The notes under the pieces were generated by a model, which did no database searches, had not been told where the DNA came from, and saw nothing but the letters and a program-made list of their open reading frames with translations. From an uncultured Xanthobacteraceae bacterium (GTDB lineage: Bacteria; Pseudomonadota; Alphaproteobacteria; Rhizobiales; Xanthobacteraceae), in assembly GCA_955652925.1 (NCBI GenBank), contig CATPCO010000069.1, forward strand, positions 1 to 8,750: a DNA stretch of 8,750 bases, given 5' to 3'. The position numbers were made by a program, and so were the translations under genes. This document shows, piece after piece, positions 1 to 6,283 of the stretch (position 1 is its first letter; every line of letters begins with the position of its first letter).

Positions 1-39
1 CCCGAAGCCGTCAGAGGAGCGCACCGCTTCTGTCGTCAT
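1..39 (-). CDS. possible start of a truncated minus-strand gene
   Basis: An ATG at 39..37 on the minus strand opens a frame that stays open to the left edge and reads MTTEAVRSSDGFG. A GAGG about seven bases upstream, on the minus strand just beyond position 45, could serve as ribosome binding site. Thirteen codons are too few to identify a product. The call rests only on the start codon, the plausible Shine-Dalgarno and the non-coding look of the DNA to its right. It could equally be chance. Confidence 0.3.
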   Translation of the reverse strand, partial: MTTEAVRSSDGFG

Positions 40-338
40 GAACAATCCTCGGTTGCCATTCCCGGGCACAGGAGAGCGCCGGGAAGGAATTAGCCTCAGT
101 TTTGCGCGCGAGGCAACGGCACTCATCGGCTGGTCAGGTGCGTCCACATCGGCAGCAATGATCACGATCCGGTACCCCGTTTGGCACATCTCAACGCAAA
201 ACATGTGACGGCACCACACATCAGGGCGATGCCGGTCAGGCGCTGTGTGCGCTTGTGCCACCTGGTCTTTCATAGTGGAAGATGAAGCGTTCGACGGGTA
301 GGATGCGGCACCATAGGCTATCCGCAGGAGAGGACACC
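40..338. other. non-coding region upstream of the ModA-like gene
   Basis: I find no convincing gene in these 299 bases. Two inverted repeats are visible. One is a perfect 7-bp repeat, TTCCCGG at 59-65 and CCGGGAA at 79-85, with a 13-nt loop. The other is imperfect: GGCAC plus CACACA at 210-220 can pair with TGTGTG at 244-249 and GTGCC at 255-259, leaving a 5-nt bulge. If the minus-strand start at 39 is real, this region carries divergent promoters. I could not find a convincing -35/-10 pair, a sigma-54 site or a known riboswitch motif. Confidence 0.5.
324..333 (+). promoter_or_regulatory. ribosome binding site of the ModA-like gene
   Basis: The purine-rich GCAGGAGAGG lies about five bases before the ATG at 339. 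It decides the start: the same frame is open upstream to an ATG at 282, but the 19 extra residues would bury the signal peptide behind a charged, arginine- and histidine-rich stretch. Confidence 0.65.
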
Positions 339-839
339 ATGCGCGCTATTGCCCGAACGGCCTTGATCGCAGCAGCGCTGATGTTGCGTGCGAGCATGGC
401 CGATGCCGCAAGTATCCGTGTTCTCAGCGCGAGCGCCGCAGAGCCGGCGGTGCAAACGCTCGCCCTGGAGTTCACGAAGGACGCCGGCCACGAGATTACC
501 CTGACGCTCGGTTCTCCCGCGCAAGTGATGGAAAAAATCAAGGCGGGAGAGATTTTCGACGCACTGATTGCATCAGAAGGCGCGATGGATGAGCTCGACC
601 GCGACGGCATCGTCAACCCGGAAAGCCGGATCCGGCTGGCAAGCAGCACGGAGGCTCTCCCAGATGCGCCGCCCTCCGGGGAGCCGAGCCCGGGCGCATC
701 CAAGATCGTCTACGAGGGGGCGCTGATGTCGGACGGCACCGCACCGGAAGCCGCCCGTGCCTTCATTTTATTGCTGGCGAGCCCGGATGCCCGGTCCGCG
801 TGGGTTGCGGCCAAGCTCGAGCCGGCGAGCGATCGCTGA
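339..839 (+). CDS. ModA-like periplasmic substrate-binding protein lacking its second lobe
   Basis: This 166-residue protein has a signal peptide (residues 1-23, cleavage expected after ADA). The mature part resembles the molybdate-binding-like type II periplasmic proteins common in alphaproteobacteria. Residues 25-100 match the usual first half of lobe I (IRVLSASAAEPA, a KIKAGEIFDALIA segment, then a DELDRDGIV helix). Residues 122-160 match the usual C-terminal return to lobe I (APEAARAFILLLASPDA). Between them, where family members carry about 90-110 residues forming lobe II, there is only a Pro/Gly/Ser-rich linker at about 101-121 (DNA 639-701). The frame is intact, with a good ribosome binding site and a normal stop. 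Ligands normally bind between the two lobes, so ordinary transport binding is unlikely. It may be a decayed in-frame deletion or a repurposed one-lobe protein. No ModB/ModC partner is adjacent; it faces the ABC block head-on with six bases between stop codons. Confidence 0.7.
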   Translation: MRAIARTALIAAALMLRASMADAASIRVLSASAAEPAVQTLALEFTKDAGHEITLTLGSPAQVMEKIKAGEIFDALIASEGAMDELDRDGIVNPESRIRLASSTEALPDAPPSGEPSPGASKIVYEGALMSDGTAPEAARAFILLLASPDARSAWVAAKLEPASDR

Positions 840-845
840 CCGCCC

Positions 846-1664
846 TCACAGCTCGGCCATGATCGCGCTCTCGTGCCAGCGGCGCAGGAATAAATGAGAA
901 ACGAGCGAGAGCGCGAAGAAAATAACGATGCCGCTCAACGAGAGCAGAAAAAGCGCTGCGAACAGTCGCGGAATATTGAGGCGATAACCGGACTCGATAA
1001 TGCGGTAAGCAAGCCCTGACCCCGCACCCGCCGATCCTGCCACGATTTCCGCGACGACGGCTCCGATCAGTGCAAGGCCGCCCCCGATCCGCAAGCCGGC
1101 AAGCATATGCGGCAGCGCCGCCGGGAGCTTGAGCTCCCACAGCACCTGACTGCGCGTGGCGCCGTATAGCCGGAACAGATCCGAGAGGTTGCGATCGACC
1201 GAGTTGAGGCCAAGCGTGGTGTTGGCGAGGATGGGGAAAAACGCCACGAGCCAGGCGCAGGCGAGGACGGCGGCTTGCTGGGGTAGATAAATGAGCAGAA
1301 GCGGCGCAATCGCCACGATTGGCGTGACCTGCAGGATTACGGCAAATGGATAAAACGAATACTCGATCAGGCGCGATTGATTGAAGAGAATTGCAAGTCC
1401 CACCCCGCCGAGCGTCGCAAGCAGAAAGCCTTCGACCGTGGTGGAAAGCGTTACCAGGAGCGAGGCCGAAAGCAGCGGCCAGTCCGAGATGAGGGTTGCC
1501 AGCACGAGCAGGGGCCCCGGCAGCAAATAGACTGGTATTTGAGCAAGCCACACGACGCCCTGCCAAAACATGAGCGCGAGCGCGAGCACGCTGACCGGAA
1601 GCAGCGTACGAAGCGCGCGATCTTCGTAATCGCGCGTCTGCCGCTTGCCACTGCGCACGCTCAT
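846..1664 (-). CDS. ABC transporter permease, SsuC/TauC/ThiX type
   Basis: This 272-residue inner-membrane permease belongs to the binding-protein-dependent transport family used for nitrate, sulfonates, taurine and pyrimidine precursors. Hydrophobic segments lie near residues 20-40, 65-95, 103-127, 130-150, 190-212 and 235-260, consistent with about six membrane helices. The cytoplasmic coupling (EAA) loop is clear at about 167-193 (LYGATRSQVLWELKLPAALP), followed by LRIGGGLALIGAVVAE, typical of the family. I chose the ATG at 1664 because it overlaps the ATPase stop codon as ATGA and has GGAGG four bases upstream; the upstream in-frame extension lies wholly within the ATPase gene. It is the last gene of the five-gene block and presumably forms a homodimer, since no second permease is present. 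The substrate cannot be read from the permease. Confidence 0.93.
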   Translation of the reverse strand: MSVRSGKRQTRDYEDRALRTLLPVSVLALALMFWQGVVWLAQIPVYLLPGPLLVLATLISDWPLLSASLLVTLSTTVEGFLLATLGGVGLAILFNQSRLIEYSFYPFAVILQVTPIVAIAPLLLIYLPQQAAVLACAWLVAFFPILANTTLGLNSVDRNLSDLFRLYGATRSQVLWELKLPAALPHMLAGLRIGGGLALIGAVVAEIVAGSAGAGSGLAYRIIESGYRLNIPRLFAALFLLSLSGIVIFFALSLVSHLFLRRWHESAIMAEL

Positions 1665-2449
1665 GGCGCCTCCGCGAGCGCACGTGAAAGGGTTTCCGAA
1701 ACCTGCCGGCAGTATTCCACGTAGGTCCCCGATGTGCGGAAGCGCTCGTCGCGAGGATATGGCGCATCGATCGAAAGCTCGTTGCAAATACGGCCAGGGC
1801 GCGGCGTCATCACCAACACGCGTTGCGAGAGATAGACCGACTCGAACACCGAATGGGTAACGAAGACGACGGTCTTGCCGAGCGATTGCCAGAGCGCCAG
1901 CAGGTCGTTGTTGAGCCGGAAACGCGTGATCTCGTCGAGCGCGGCAAAGGGCTCATCCATCAGCAGCAATCCTGGCTCGGTGACGAGGGCGCGCGCAATC
2001 GAGGCGCGCATCTTCATGCCGCCGGAGAGTTCGCGCGGGTAGCTGTCCGCAAAAGCGGTCAACCCGACCCGCGCAAGGGCTGCTTCGACCCGCGGTTGGG
2101 CCGTTGCTGCGAGTCCCTGTAGCTTGAGCGGCAGGATAACGTTTGCACGCACCGTCGCCCATGGCATCAACGTGGGCTCCTGAAAAACGAACCCAACAGC
2201 ATGCCCGGCAGGCTGCGTCCGTTGCAGCCACTCGATTTGCCCCCTGGTCGGCTGGGTCAATCCCGCGATGAGGCGCAGCACCGTCGATTTGCCGCAGCCG
2301 GAGGGGCCCAGCAAAGAAACAAACTCGCCCGGGCGGACATCAAGTGTGAGACCATCGAGAGCAACCACTCCCGTGTCAAACAGCTTGCAGACGCCGCGCA
2401 GCGTAACAATGGGGTTACGAGGGGCGGAAGACGCGGCTGGAATTTTCAC
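1661..2449 (-). CDS. ABC transporter ATP-binding protein, SsuB/TauB/ThiZ type
   Basis: This 262-residue ATPase energises import with the neighbouring permease and binding protein. All nucleotide-binding motifs look intact: Walker A GPSGCGKST (48-56), Q-loop Gln90 followed by EPTLMPW, signature LSGGMKMR (141-148), Walker B LLLMDEP (161-167), D-loop ALD (170-172) and switch His199. The EPTLMPW Q-loop and the DEPFAALDEITR stretch are typical of the nitrate/sulfonate/taurine subfamily. The start is a GTG at 2449 that overlaps the stop of the binding-protein gene (GTGA), with GGAG just upstream. Its own stop overlaps the permease start (ATGA), so its translation is probably coupled to both neighbours. 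Confidence 0.95.
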   Translation of the reverse strand: MKIPAASSAPRNPIVTLRGVCKLFDTGVVALDGLTLDVRPGEFVSLLGPSGCGKSTVLRLIAGLTQPTRGQIEWLQRTQPAGHAVGFVFQEPTLMPWATVRANVILPLKLQGLAATAQPRVEAALARVGLTAFADSYPRELSGGMKMRASIARALVTEPGLLLMDEPFAALDEITRFRLNNDLLALWQSLGKTVVFVTHSVFESVYLSQRVLVMTPRPGRICNELSIDAPYPRDERFRTSGTYVEYCRQVSETLSRALAEAP

Positions 2450-3447
2450 TTGCTCCGCTGATCAAGACCGACTTTCCGGTTCACGAATTGCAGCGTGTAG
2501 GTCTTCGCAATATCGATGCCTGGCTTGACTGCGCCCGCGTGGACCATCTTTTCGTAAAAGCCCTTTATGCGTGCCTCGCTCATGGCACCGATACCCAAAG
2601 TCGCTGCGTCGCCGGAATCGACCAAACCGTACTCTTTCATCTTGCTGATGGAATAGGCCAGCAACTCGTCCGTCATCTCGGGGTTGTCGTGCTTTATCAG
2701 CGCGTTCGCCGCACCGTTTTCGCCGTAGAGGTAATGCGTCCAGCCAAGGATTGAGGCATCCACGAACCGCTGCACCAGGCCGGACTTGCCCAGCACGAGA
2801 TCTCTACGCGTCTCGATCAAGGTCGAATAGCTGTCAAACCCCTGGTCGGCGAGAAGAAAGATTTCAGGTTTGAACCCGGCCGTCTTCTCAATCGCGTACG
2901 GCTCTGATGTCACATACCCCTGCATGGCACTGCGCTTGTCGGCGAGAAACGGCTGCGGATTGGAGGTGTAAGGTTTCACCCGCGACTCGCGAAAGCCGAA
3001 CTCGGCCTTGAGCCACTGGAAATAGGTGGCGATACCCTCCGGCGAAATAAACAGAGTAAGATTCTTGAGGTCCTCGAACCGCTCGATGCCCTGGCCGGGA
3101 TGCGCAAGCAGAACCTGAGGATCCTTCTGAAAAATTGCGGCGACGGTAACAATCGGCACGTTTTGCGCGGCCGCATCGAAGCCCTGCAGCGTATTGGCGC
3201 TCATGAAGAAATCGAGCTTGCCGGCTGCGAGCAGAAGCCGGTTGTTGCGATTGGGCCCGCCCGGCACGATCGTGACGTCGAGGCCGTAGCGGCGGTAAGT
3301 GCCATCGGCGACCGCCTGATAGAAGCCCCCGTGCTCGGCTTCCGCCAACCAGTTGGTGCCGAACGAGACCTTATCGAGCGGTTGAGCCTGAGCCTGCGCA
3401 ACTGCCAGTGCCAAAGCGAAAGCGAGACCTGCGATCGCGCGCAGCAC
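2446..3447 (-). CDS. NMT1/THI5-like periplasmic substrate-binding protein
   Basis: This 333-residue ABC uptake binding protein has a signal peptide of about 21 residues (LAFALALAVAQAQA, then QPLDKVSFG). The mature N-terminus, NWLAEAEHGGFYQAVADG, matches the NMT1/THI5 fold used by binding proteins for pyrimidine precursors, riboflavin, sulfonates and other small solutes. It is followed by RRYGLDVTIVPGG and LLAAGKLDFFM, the usual first-lobe elements. The start is a GTG at 3447, supported by AAGGGG at 3457-3452 and by placing the signal peptide at the N-terminus. The gene follows the RimK-like ligase by eight bases and overlaps the ATPase gene by four. No thiamine, riboflavin or sulfonate genes are adjacent, and I see no THI-box motif upstream of the block, so the ligand is open. 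Confidence 0.9.
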   Translation of the reverse strand: MLRAIAGLAFALALAVAQAQAQPLDKVSFGTNWLAEAEHGGFYQAVADGTYRRYGLDVTIVPGGPNRNNRLLLAAGKLDFFMSANTLQGFDAAAQNVPIVTVAAIFQKDPQVLLAHPGQGIERFEDLKNLTLFISPEGIATYFQWLKAEFGFRESRVKPYTSNPQPFLADKRSAMQGYVTSEPYAIEKTAGFKPEIFLLADQGFDSYSTLIETRRDLVLGKSGLVQRFVDASILGWTHYLYGENGAANALIKHDNPEMTDELLAYSISKMKEYGLVDSGDAATLGIGAMSEARIKGFYEKMVHAGAVKPGIDIAKTYTLQFVNRKVGLDQRSK

Positions 3448-3451
3448 GGGG

Positions 3452-3457
3452 CCCCTT
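3452..3457 (-). promoter_or_regulatory. ribosome binding site overlapping the RimK-like stop codon
   Basis: On the minus strand the ligase gene ends TAAGGGGCCCC and is followed directly by the GTG of the binding protein. The AAGGGG uses two bases of the TAA stop. A ribosome finishing the ligase would therefore sit on the binding protein's initiation site, which favours coupled expression and supports the GTG as the real start. Confidence 0.6.
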
Positions 3458-4916
3458 ACTGTTCAAACCGTTCAACGTACCACTTAAGCAGTCGGGTCCA
3501 GATCTCGTCCTTGCCGACCTGATCCTCGACGCCATGGTCGAGGTTCGGATTGTCGTTCACCTCCATCACAATGAACCCGTGGTCGGTTTCCTTGATGTCG
3601 ATGCCGTAAAGTCCGTCGCCAATCGGCCGCGCCGCCCGGACCGCGATGTCGATGAGTTCCTTCGGGGCCTGCTCGAGATCGAACGTGCGAAACCCGCCCT
3701 CGCGCGCGGATCCATCCGGACGATGCTTGACAATCTGCCAATGCCCGCGCGCCATGCGATATTGGCAGACGAACAGCGGCTCGCCCCCCAACACCCCGAC
3801 CCGCCAGTCGAACTCCGTCGGCAGGAACTTCTGCGCCAGCAGGAGGTCGGTCTCCTCGAACAGCTCGTCGGCCACGCGCCTGAACTCTTCCGGAGTGCTC
3901 ACCTTGTGCACGCCGCGAGAGAACGATCCGTCGGGAATTTTCACCACTAGCGGCAGGCCCAGCTCATCGATCGCCCGTGTCAGATCGTTGACATCGGCCA
4001 GCATGACGGTCGGCGGGGTCGCCACCTGGTGCTGGCCCAAAAGCTCCATCAGGAACACCTTGTTGGTGCAACGGATCATCGAGATCGGATCGTCGATGAC
4101 CGGCATGCCTTCCTGCCAGGCGCGCCGGGCAAAGCGGTAAGTGTGATTGTCGATCGAGGTGGTCTCGCGAATGAAAAGACCATCGTATTCGGCGAGCTCG
4201 GCAAGCTGGCGTCGCGTGATCGGCTCGACGTCGATTGAAAGCTTCTCCGCGATACGCGCCATGTATTTGATGCTGTTCGGCGAGGACGGCGGCAGCTTCT
4301 CGTTCGGATCATAGAGGACGGCGAGATCGTATTTCGCCACGGTGCGCGCCTTCGGGTCGCGCCATTCTCGCCTGGTATGCGCATGCAAGGACTCGCGCAG
4401 GAACGTCGCCTCGCCGTTGGCAAGCCGGGTGATGTTGCGGGGACGAATTCGCTCGATCGACAGCCAGGACCCCGGCTCGACATTTACTTCCAGGGCCGGG
4501 CAGCGGAACCAGTCGAACAGCAGCCGCCCGAACGGTTCAAATCGTTCGTCGCGGGAGATCCCGAAGCAGACCAGTAGCTTGAGCTCAGCATCGAGCTGGA
4601 AGTCGCACCGGCGCGCACAGCGGTTGAGCTCGTCTTCAAGCTCCGGCAAAGCATGCTCATAGAGCTTGGCCTCGCGCAATTCCAGCATCGTTTCGACCGT
4701 CGGCACGACGCGGTGCCCGCGCGCCTCGGCAAGGAGAGAGGCATAGTAGCCCTTCGATTGATACGCGTAGGAACGCGCCAGATTCACCAGCTTCGGACGG
4801 CCCACGTCGAACAACCGCGGACGGGCGAGATACTCGCTCGTCGTAATCACCTTGTGGGGGGTTTCCGCGTTGGGAAGGTCTTTGGGCTGGTCGACCAGAA
4901 TGACCCAGCCTGTCAT
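3456..4916 (-). CDS. RimK-like ATP-grasp amino-acid ligase with long N-terminal domain
   Basis: This 486-residue cytoplasmic protein has a C-terminal RimK-type ATP-grasp domain (about residues 275-465). Family members use ATP to form an acyl phosphate and add an amino acid, often glutamate, to a carboxylate; RimK itself adds glutamates to ribosomal protein S6. Visible elements are KIPDGSFSRGV (326-336, ATP-lysine and flexible loop), DWRVGVLGG (370-378), and the metal site GIDIKE with Asp440, then MEVNDNPN with Glu452 and Asn454. All look intact. Residues about 35-190 form an extra region absent from S6-type RimK (about 300 residues) and consistent with the RimK-like ATP-grasp N-terminal domain (RLAN). 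The ATG at 4916 overlaps the stop of the GNAT-peptidase gene (ATGA) and is preceded by AAAGGA inside that gene's last codons. The substrate is unknown; S6 is unlikely to be the only candidate. Confidence 0.9.
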   Translation of the reverse strand: MTGWVILVDQPKDLPNAETPHKVITTSEYLARPRLFDVGRPKLVNLARSYAYQSKGYYASLLAEARGHRVVPTVETMLELREAKLYEHALPELEDELNRCARRCDFQLDAELKLLVCFGISRDERFEPFGRLLFDWFRCPALEVNVEPGSWLSIERIRPRNITRLANGEATFLRESLHAHTRREWRDPKARTVAKYDLAVLYDPNEKLPPSSPNSIKYMARIAEKLSIDVEPITRRQLAELAEYDGLFIRETTSIDNHTYRFARRAWQEGMPVIDDPISMIRCTNKVFLMELLGQHQVATPPTVMLADVNDLTRAIDELGLPLVVKIPDGSFSRGVHKVSTPEEFRRVADELFEETDLLLAQKFLPTEFDWRVGVLGGEPLFVCQYRMARGHWQIVKHRPDGSAREGGFRTFDLEQAPKELIDIAVRAARPIGDGLYGIDIKETDHGFIVMEVNDNPNLDHGVEDQVGKDEIWTRLLKWYVERFEQ

Positions 4917-6049
4917 GAAGGTCCTTTCCGAATGACGATGGCTGCGCTGAGCCGCTCGCGACCCACATGGATCACGCGCTCGAACGCGCTCCACGGCAAG
5001 GCGTAGGTCTCGGCAGCAGCCGCCATTCCTTGATCATCTCTGATGGCCGCAGGATCGTGCATGAGCACATGACGCCCATTGCGGCCGAAGGCAAAGATCC
5101 AGTGCGGCACGCCTCTGGGAATCATGTGATAACCCGAAACGAGAACGATGGCCACGCTCCCGCTATCAAAGGCGCCCATGAGAACCGATTCGTTCACAGG
5201 AGCAAGATGGCTGGGGATATCCAGGGCGCGCGCCTCCCTTTGGAATTCGGCTTGAGTGATCTGCATGACACGGCGCTGATCGGCCGAGTTCACCGTCTCC
5301 AGGAAATACATACCGGGGCGGCTGACGTAGACTTCCGGCCACAATCCGTGATGCCTGAGAGCAACCGCCATGCCGTAGGGCTCGCAGCCGCCGGGCCCAG
5401 AACGTGAGACGATCGTCGTGGCTTCACGCCAAAGCGCAAACTCCATGGCCGGTGCAGCCCGGAATTTTGGATTGGCCCAGGCAAGCGCCATCATGATGCA
5501 GGCCGGACCACAGGTGAATTCCGTGGTCTGATGAAAATAGGGCGGCGCACTCTGTAATAGCGCCGCAGCGGGCATCAGGCGCTTCTCGAACCGCAGGGCA
5601 TCCCCGCCATCCTCGTAATAGCGCCGATGCCGGCCGAATTCGCGGTAGCCGCTTTTGCGGTACCGCGTGATCGCCGCATGGTTGGTATGGTGCACTTCAA
5701 GCCGCATCACGCGAGCGCCGCGCGCAAGCGCCTGCGCTTCCGCCTCCTCCAGCAACTTGCGAGCGACCCCGCGTCCGCCCGCGTGGGGAGCGACCGCAAT
5801 GGAATAAAGCCGCGCGCGCAGCGAGCCTCGCCGGAACAGGACAATGGCGACACCCGATAATTGGGCATTCTCGTGCGCCACCAGCACGGCGGCCGTTCCG
5901 GAACGCATGAGCCGCTGGAGACTGCGACGCGACAAACGGTCGGTCGCGAACACGCGATGCTCCAGCTTGATCAGCGCATCGAGGTCGCCGCGCTCAGCTT
6001 TGCGAATGCGAATCTCAGGCGCCGGTGCGGTGGCAAGATTGGATGGCAT
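4913..6049 (-). CDS. RimI-like GNAT acetyltransferase fused to C39-like cysteine peptidase
   Basis: This protein has 378 residues from the ATG at 6049. Residues 12-158 form a GNAT domain: IRIRKAERGDL at the start, acetyl-CoA loop VAPHAGGRGVARKLL around 87-101, and a RimI-like end (LEVHHTNHAAI, RYRKSGY, then YYEDGGDAL). RimI-type enzymes acetylate protein or peptide alpha-amino groups. Residues about 168-378 resemble C39-like papain-fold peptidases: Gln174 in HQTTEFTCGPA (oxyanion), Cys180 nucleophile, His316 in VPHWIFAF and Asp332 in LMHDPA, a complete apparent triad. There is no signal peptide, transmembrane segment or ABC-exporter part, unlike bacteriocin-processing C39 proteins, so it is probably cytoplasmic. 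The start is uncertain: in-frame ATG 6097 and GTG 6205 give longer forms with low-complexity tails, and none has a strong ribosome binding site. It heads the block and overlaps the ligase gene (ATGA), which argues for a shared substrate. Confidence 0.88.
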   Translation of the reverse strand: MPSNLATAPAPEIRIRKAERGDLDALIKLEHRVFATDRLSRRSLQRLMRSGTAAVLVAHENAQLSGVAIVLFRRGSLRARLYSIAVAPHAGGRGVARKLLEEAEAQALARGARVMRLEVHHTNHAAITRYRKSGYREFGRHRRYYEDGGDALRFEKRLMPAAALLQSAPPYFHQTTEFTCGPACIMMALAWANPKFRAAPAMEFALWREATTIVSRSGPGGCEPYGMAVALRHHGLWPEVYVSRPGMYFLETVNSADQRRVMQITQAEFQREARALDIPSHLAPVNESVLMGAFDSGSVAIVLVSGYHMIPRGVPHWIFAFGRNGRHVLMHDPAAIRDDQGMAAAAETYALPWSAFERVIHVGRERLSAAIVIRKGPS

Positions 6050-6283
6050 GATCGACAACGCGCGTGGAACTATATCAGCTTGCGCAGGCGTGGGCATGGA
6101 TCTTGCGCTCGGTGATGTTGCGGCAACGGCCGGGAGAGTCGCGCCCTGTTCCTCGCCGGGCACCCCATTGCGGGCCGGAAAAGACAGGCGTTGGGGCACG
6201 CACACTCAAAGACGGCCTCTTGCGCACAATGCCCCGACCATGCGAATTTGCGAAACGGCCATCTCTTAACAGGAAAGCCAGCC
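6050..6283. other. divergent intergenic region between the GNAT-C39 block and the HupE gene
   Basis: These 234 bases should contain the promoters of both the five-gene minus-strand block and the plus-strand metal permease. On the minus strand TATAGT (6074..6069) is a fair -10 match about 20 bases before the ATG at 6049, but no -35 lies at the right distance. GGGGCA (6193-6198) and TGCCCC (6230-6235) form a 6-bp inverted repeat with a 31-nt gap upstream of HupE, possibly an operator. I looked for a cobalamin-riboswitch B12 box and a THI box and saw neither. Part of the region may be coding if the GNAT-C39 protein starts further upstream. Confidence 0.5.
6271..6277 (+). promoter_or_regulatory. 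ribosome binding site of the HupE gene
   Basis: AGGAAAG lies six bases before the ATG at 6284. It fixes the start there, immediately before the signal peptide. The same frame is open to a TTG at 6191, but that start has no comparable site. Confidence 0.6.

Noticed and set aside
181..197. TTGGCAC resembling a sigma-54 -24 element
   Set aside because: The GG to GC distance is eleven bases instead of ten and the TTGC part is missing.
282..338. Longer N-terminus for the ModA-like protein from the ATG at 282
   Set aside because: The added 19 residues are charged and precede a normal signal peptide; the ribosome binding site points to 339.
763..1767. Long minus-strand open frame across the permease gene
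   Set aside because: It is a different frame of the permease and the 3' part of the ATPase; its composition is Arg/Ala/Ser-rich without recognisable domains, whereas the other frame gives a clear permease.
3408..3950. Plus-strand open frame opposite the RimK-like gene
   Set aside because: It is an antisense shadow of high-GC coding DNA; the minus-strand frame carries all ATP-grasp motifs.
6191..6283. In-frame N-terminal extension of HupE from a TTG, rich in His and with a CAQC motif
   Set aside because: It has no ribosome binding site, would bury the signal peptide, and the ATG at 6284 has a good AGGAAAG upstream. The metal-like motif is probably chance.
6050..6283. Cobalamin or thiamine riboswitch controlling HupE or the ABC block
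   Set aside because: I could not find the conserved B12 box or THI box on either strand.
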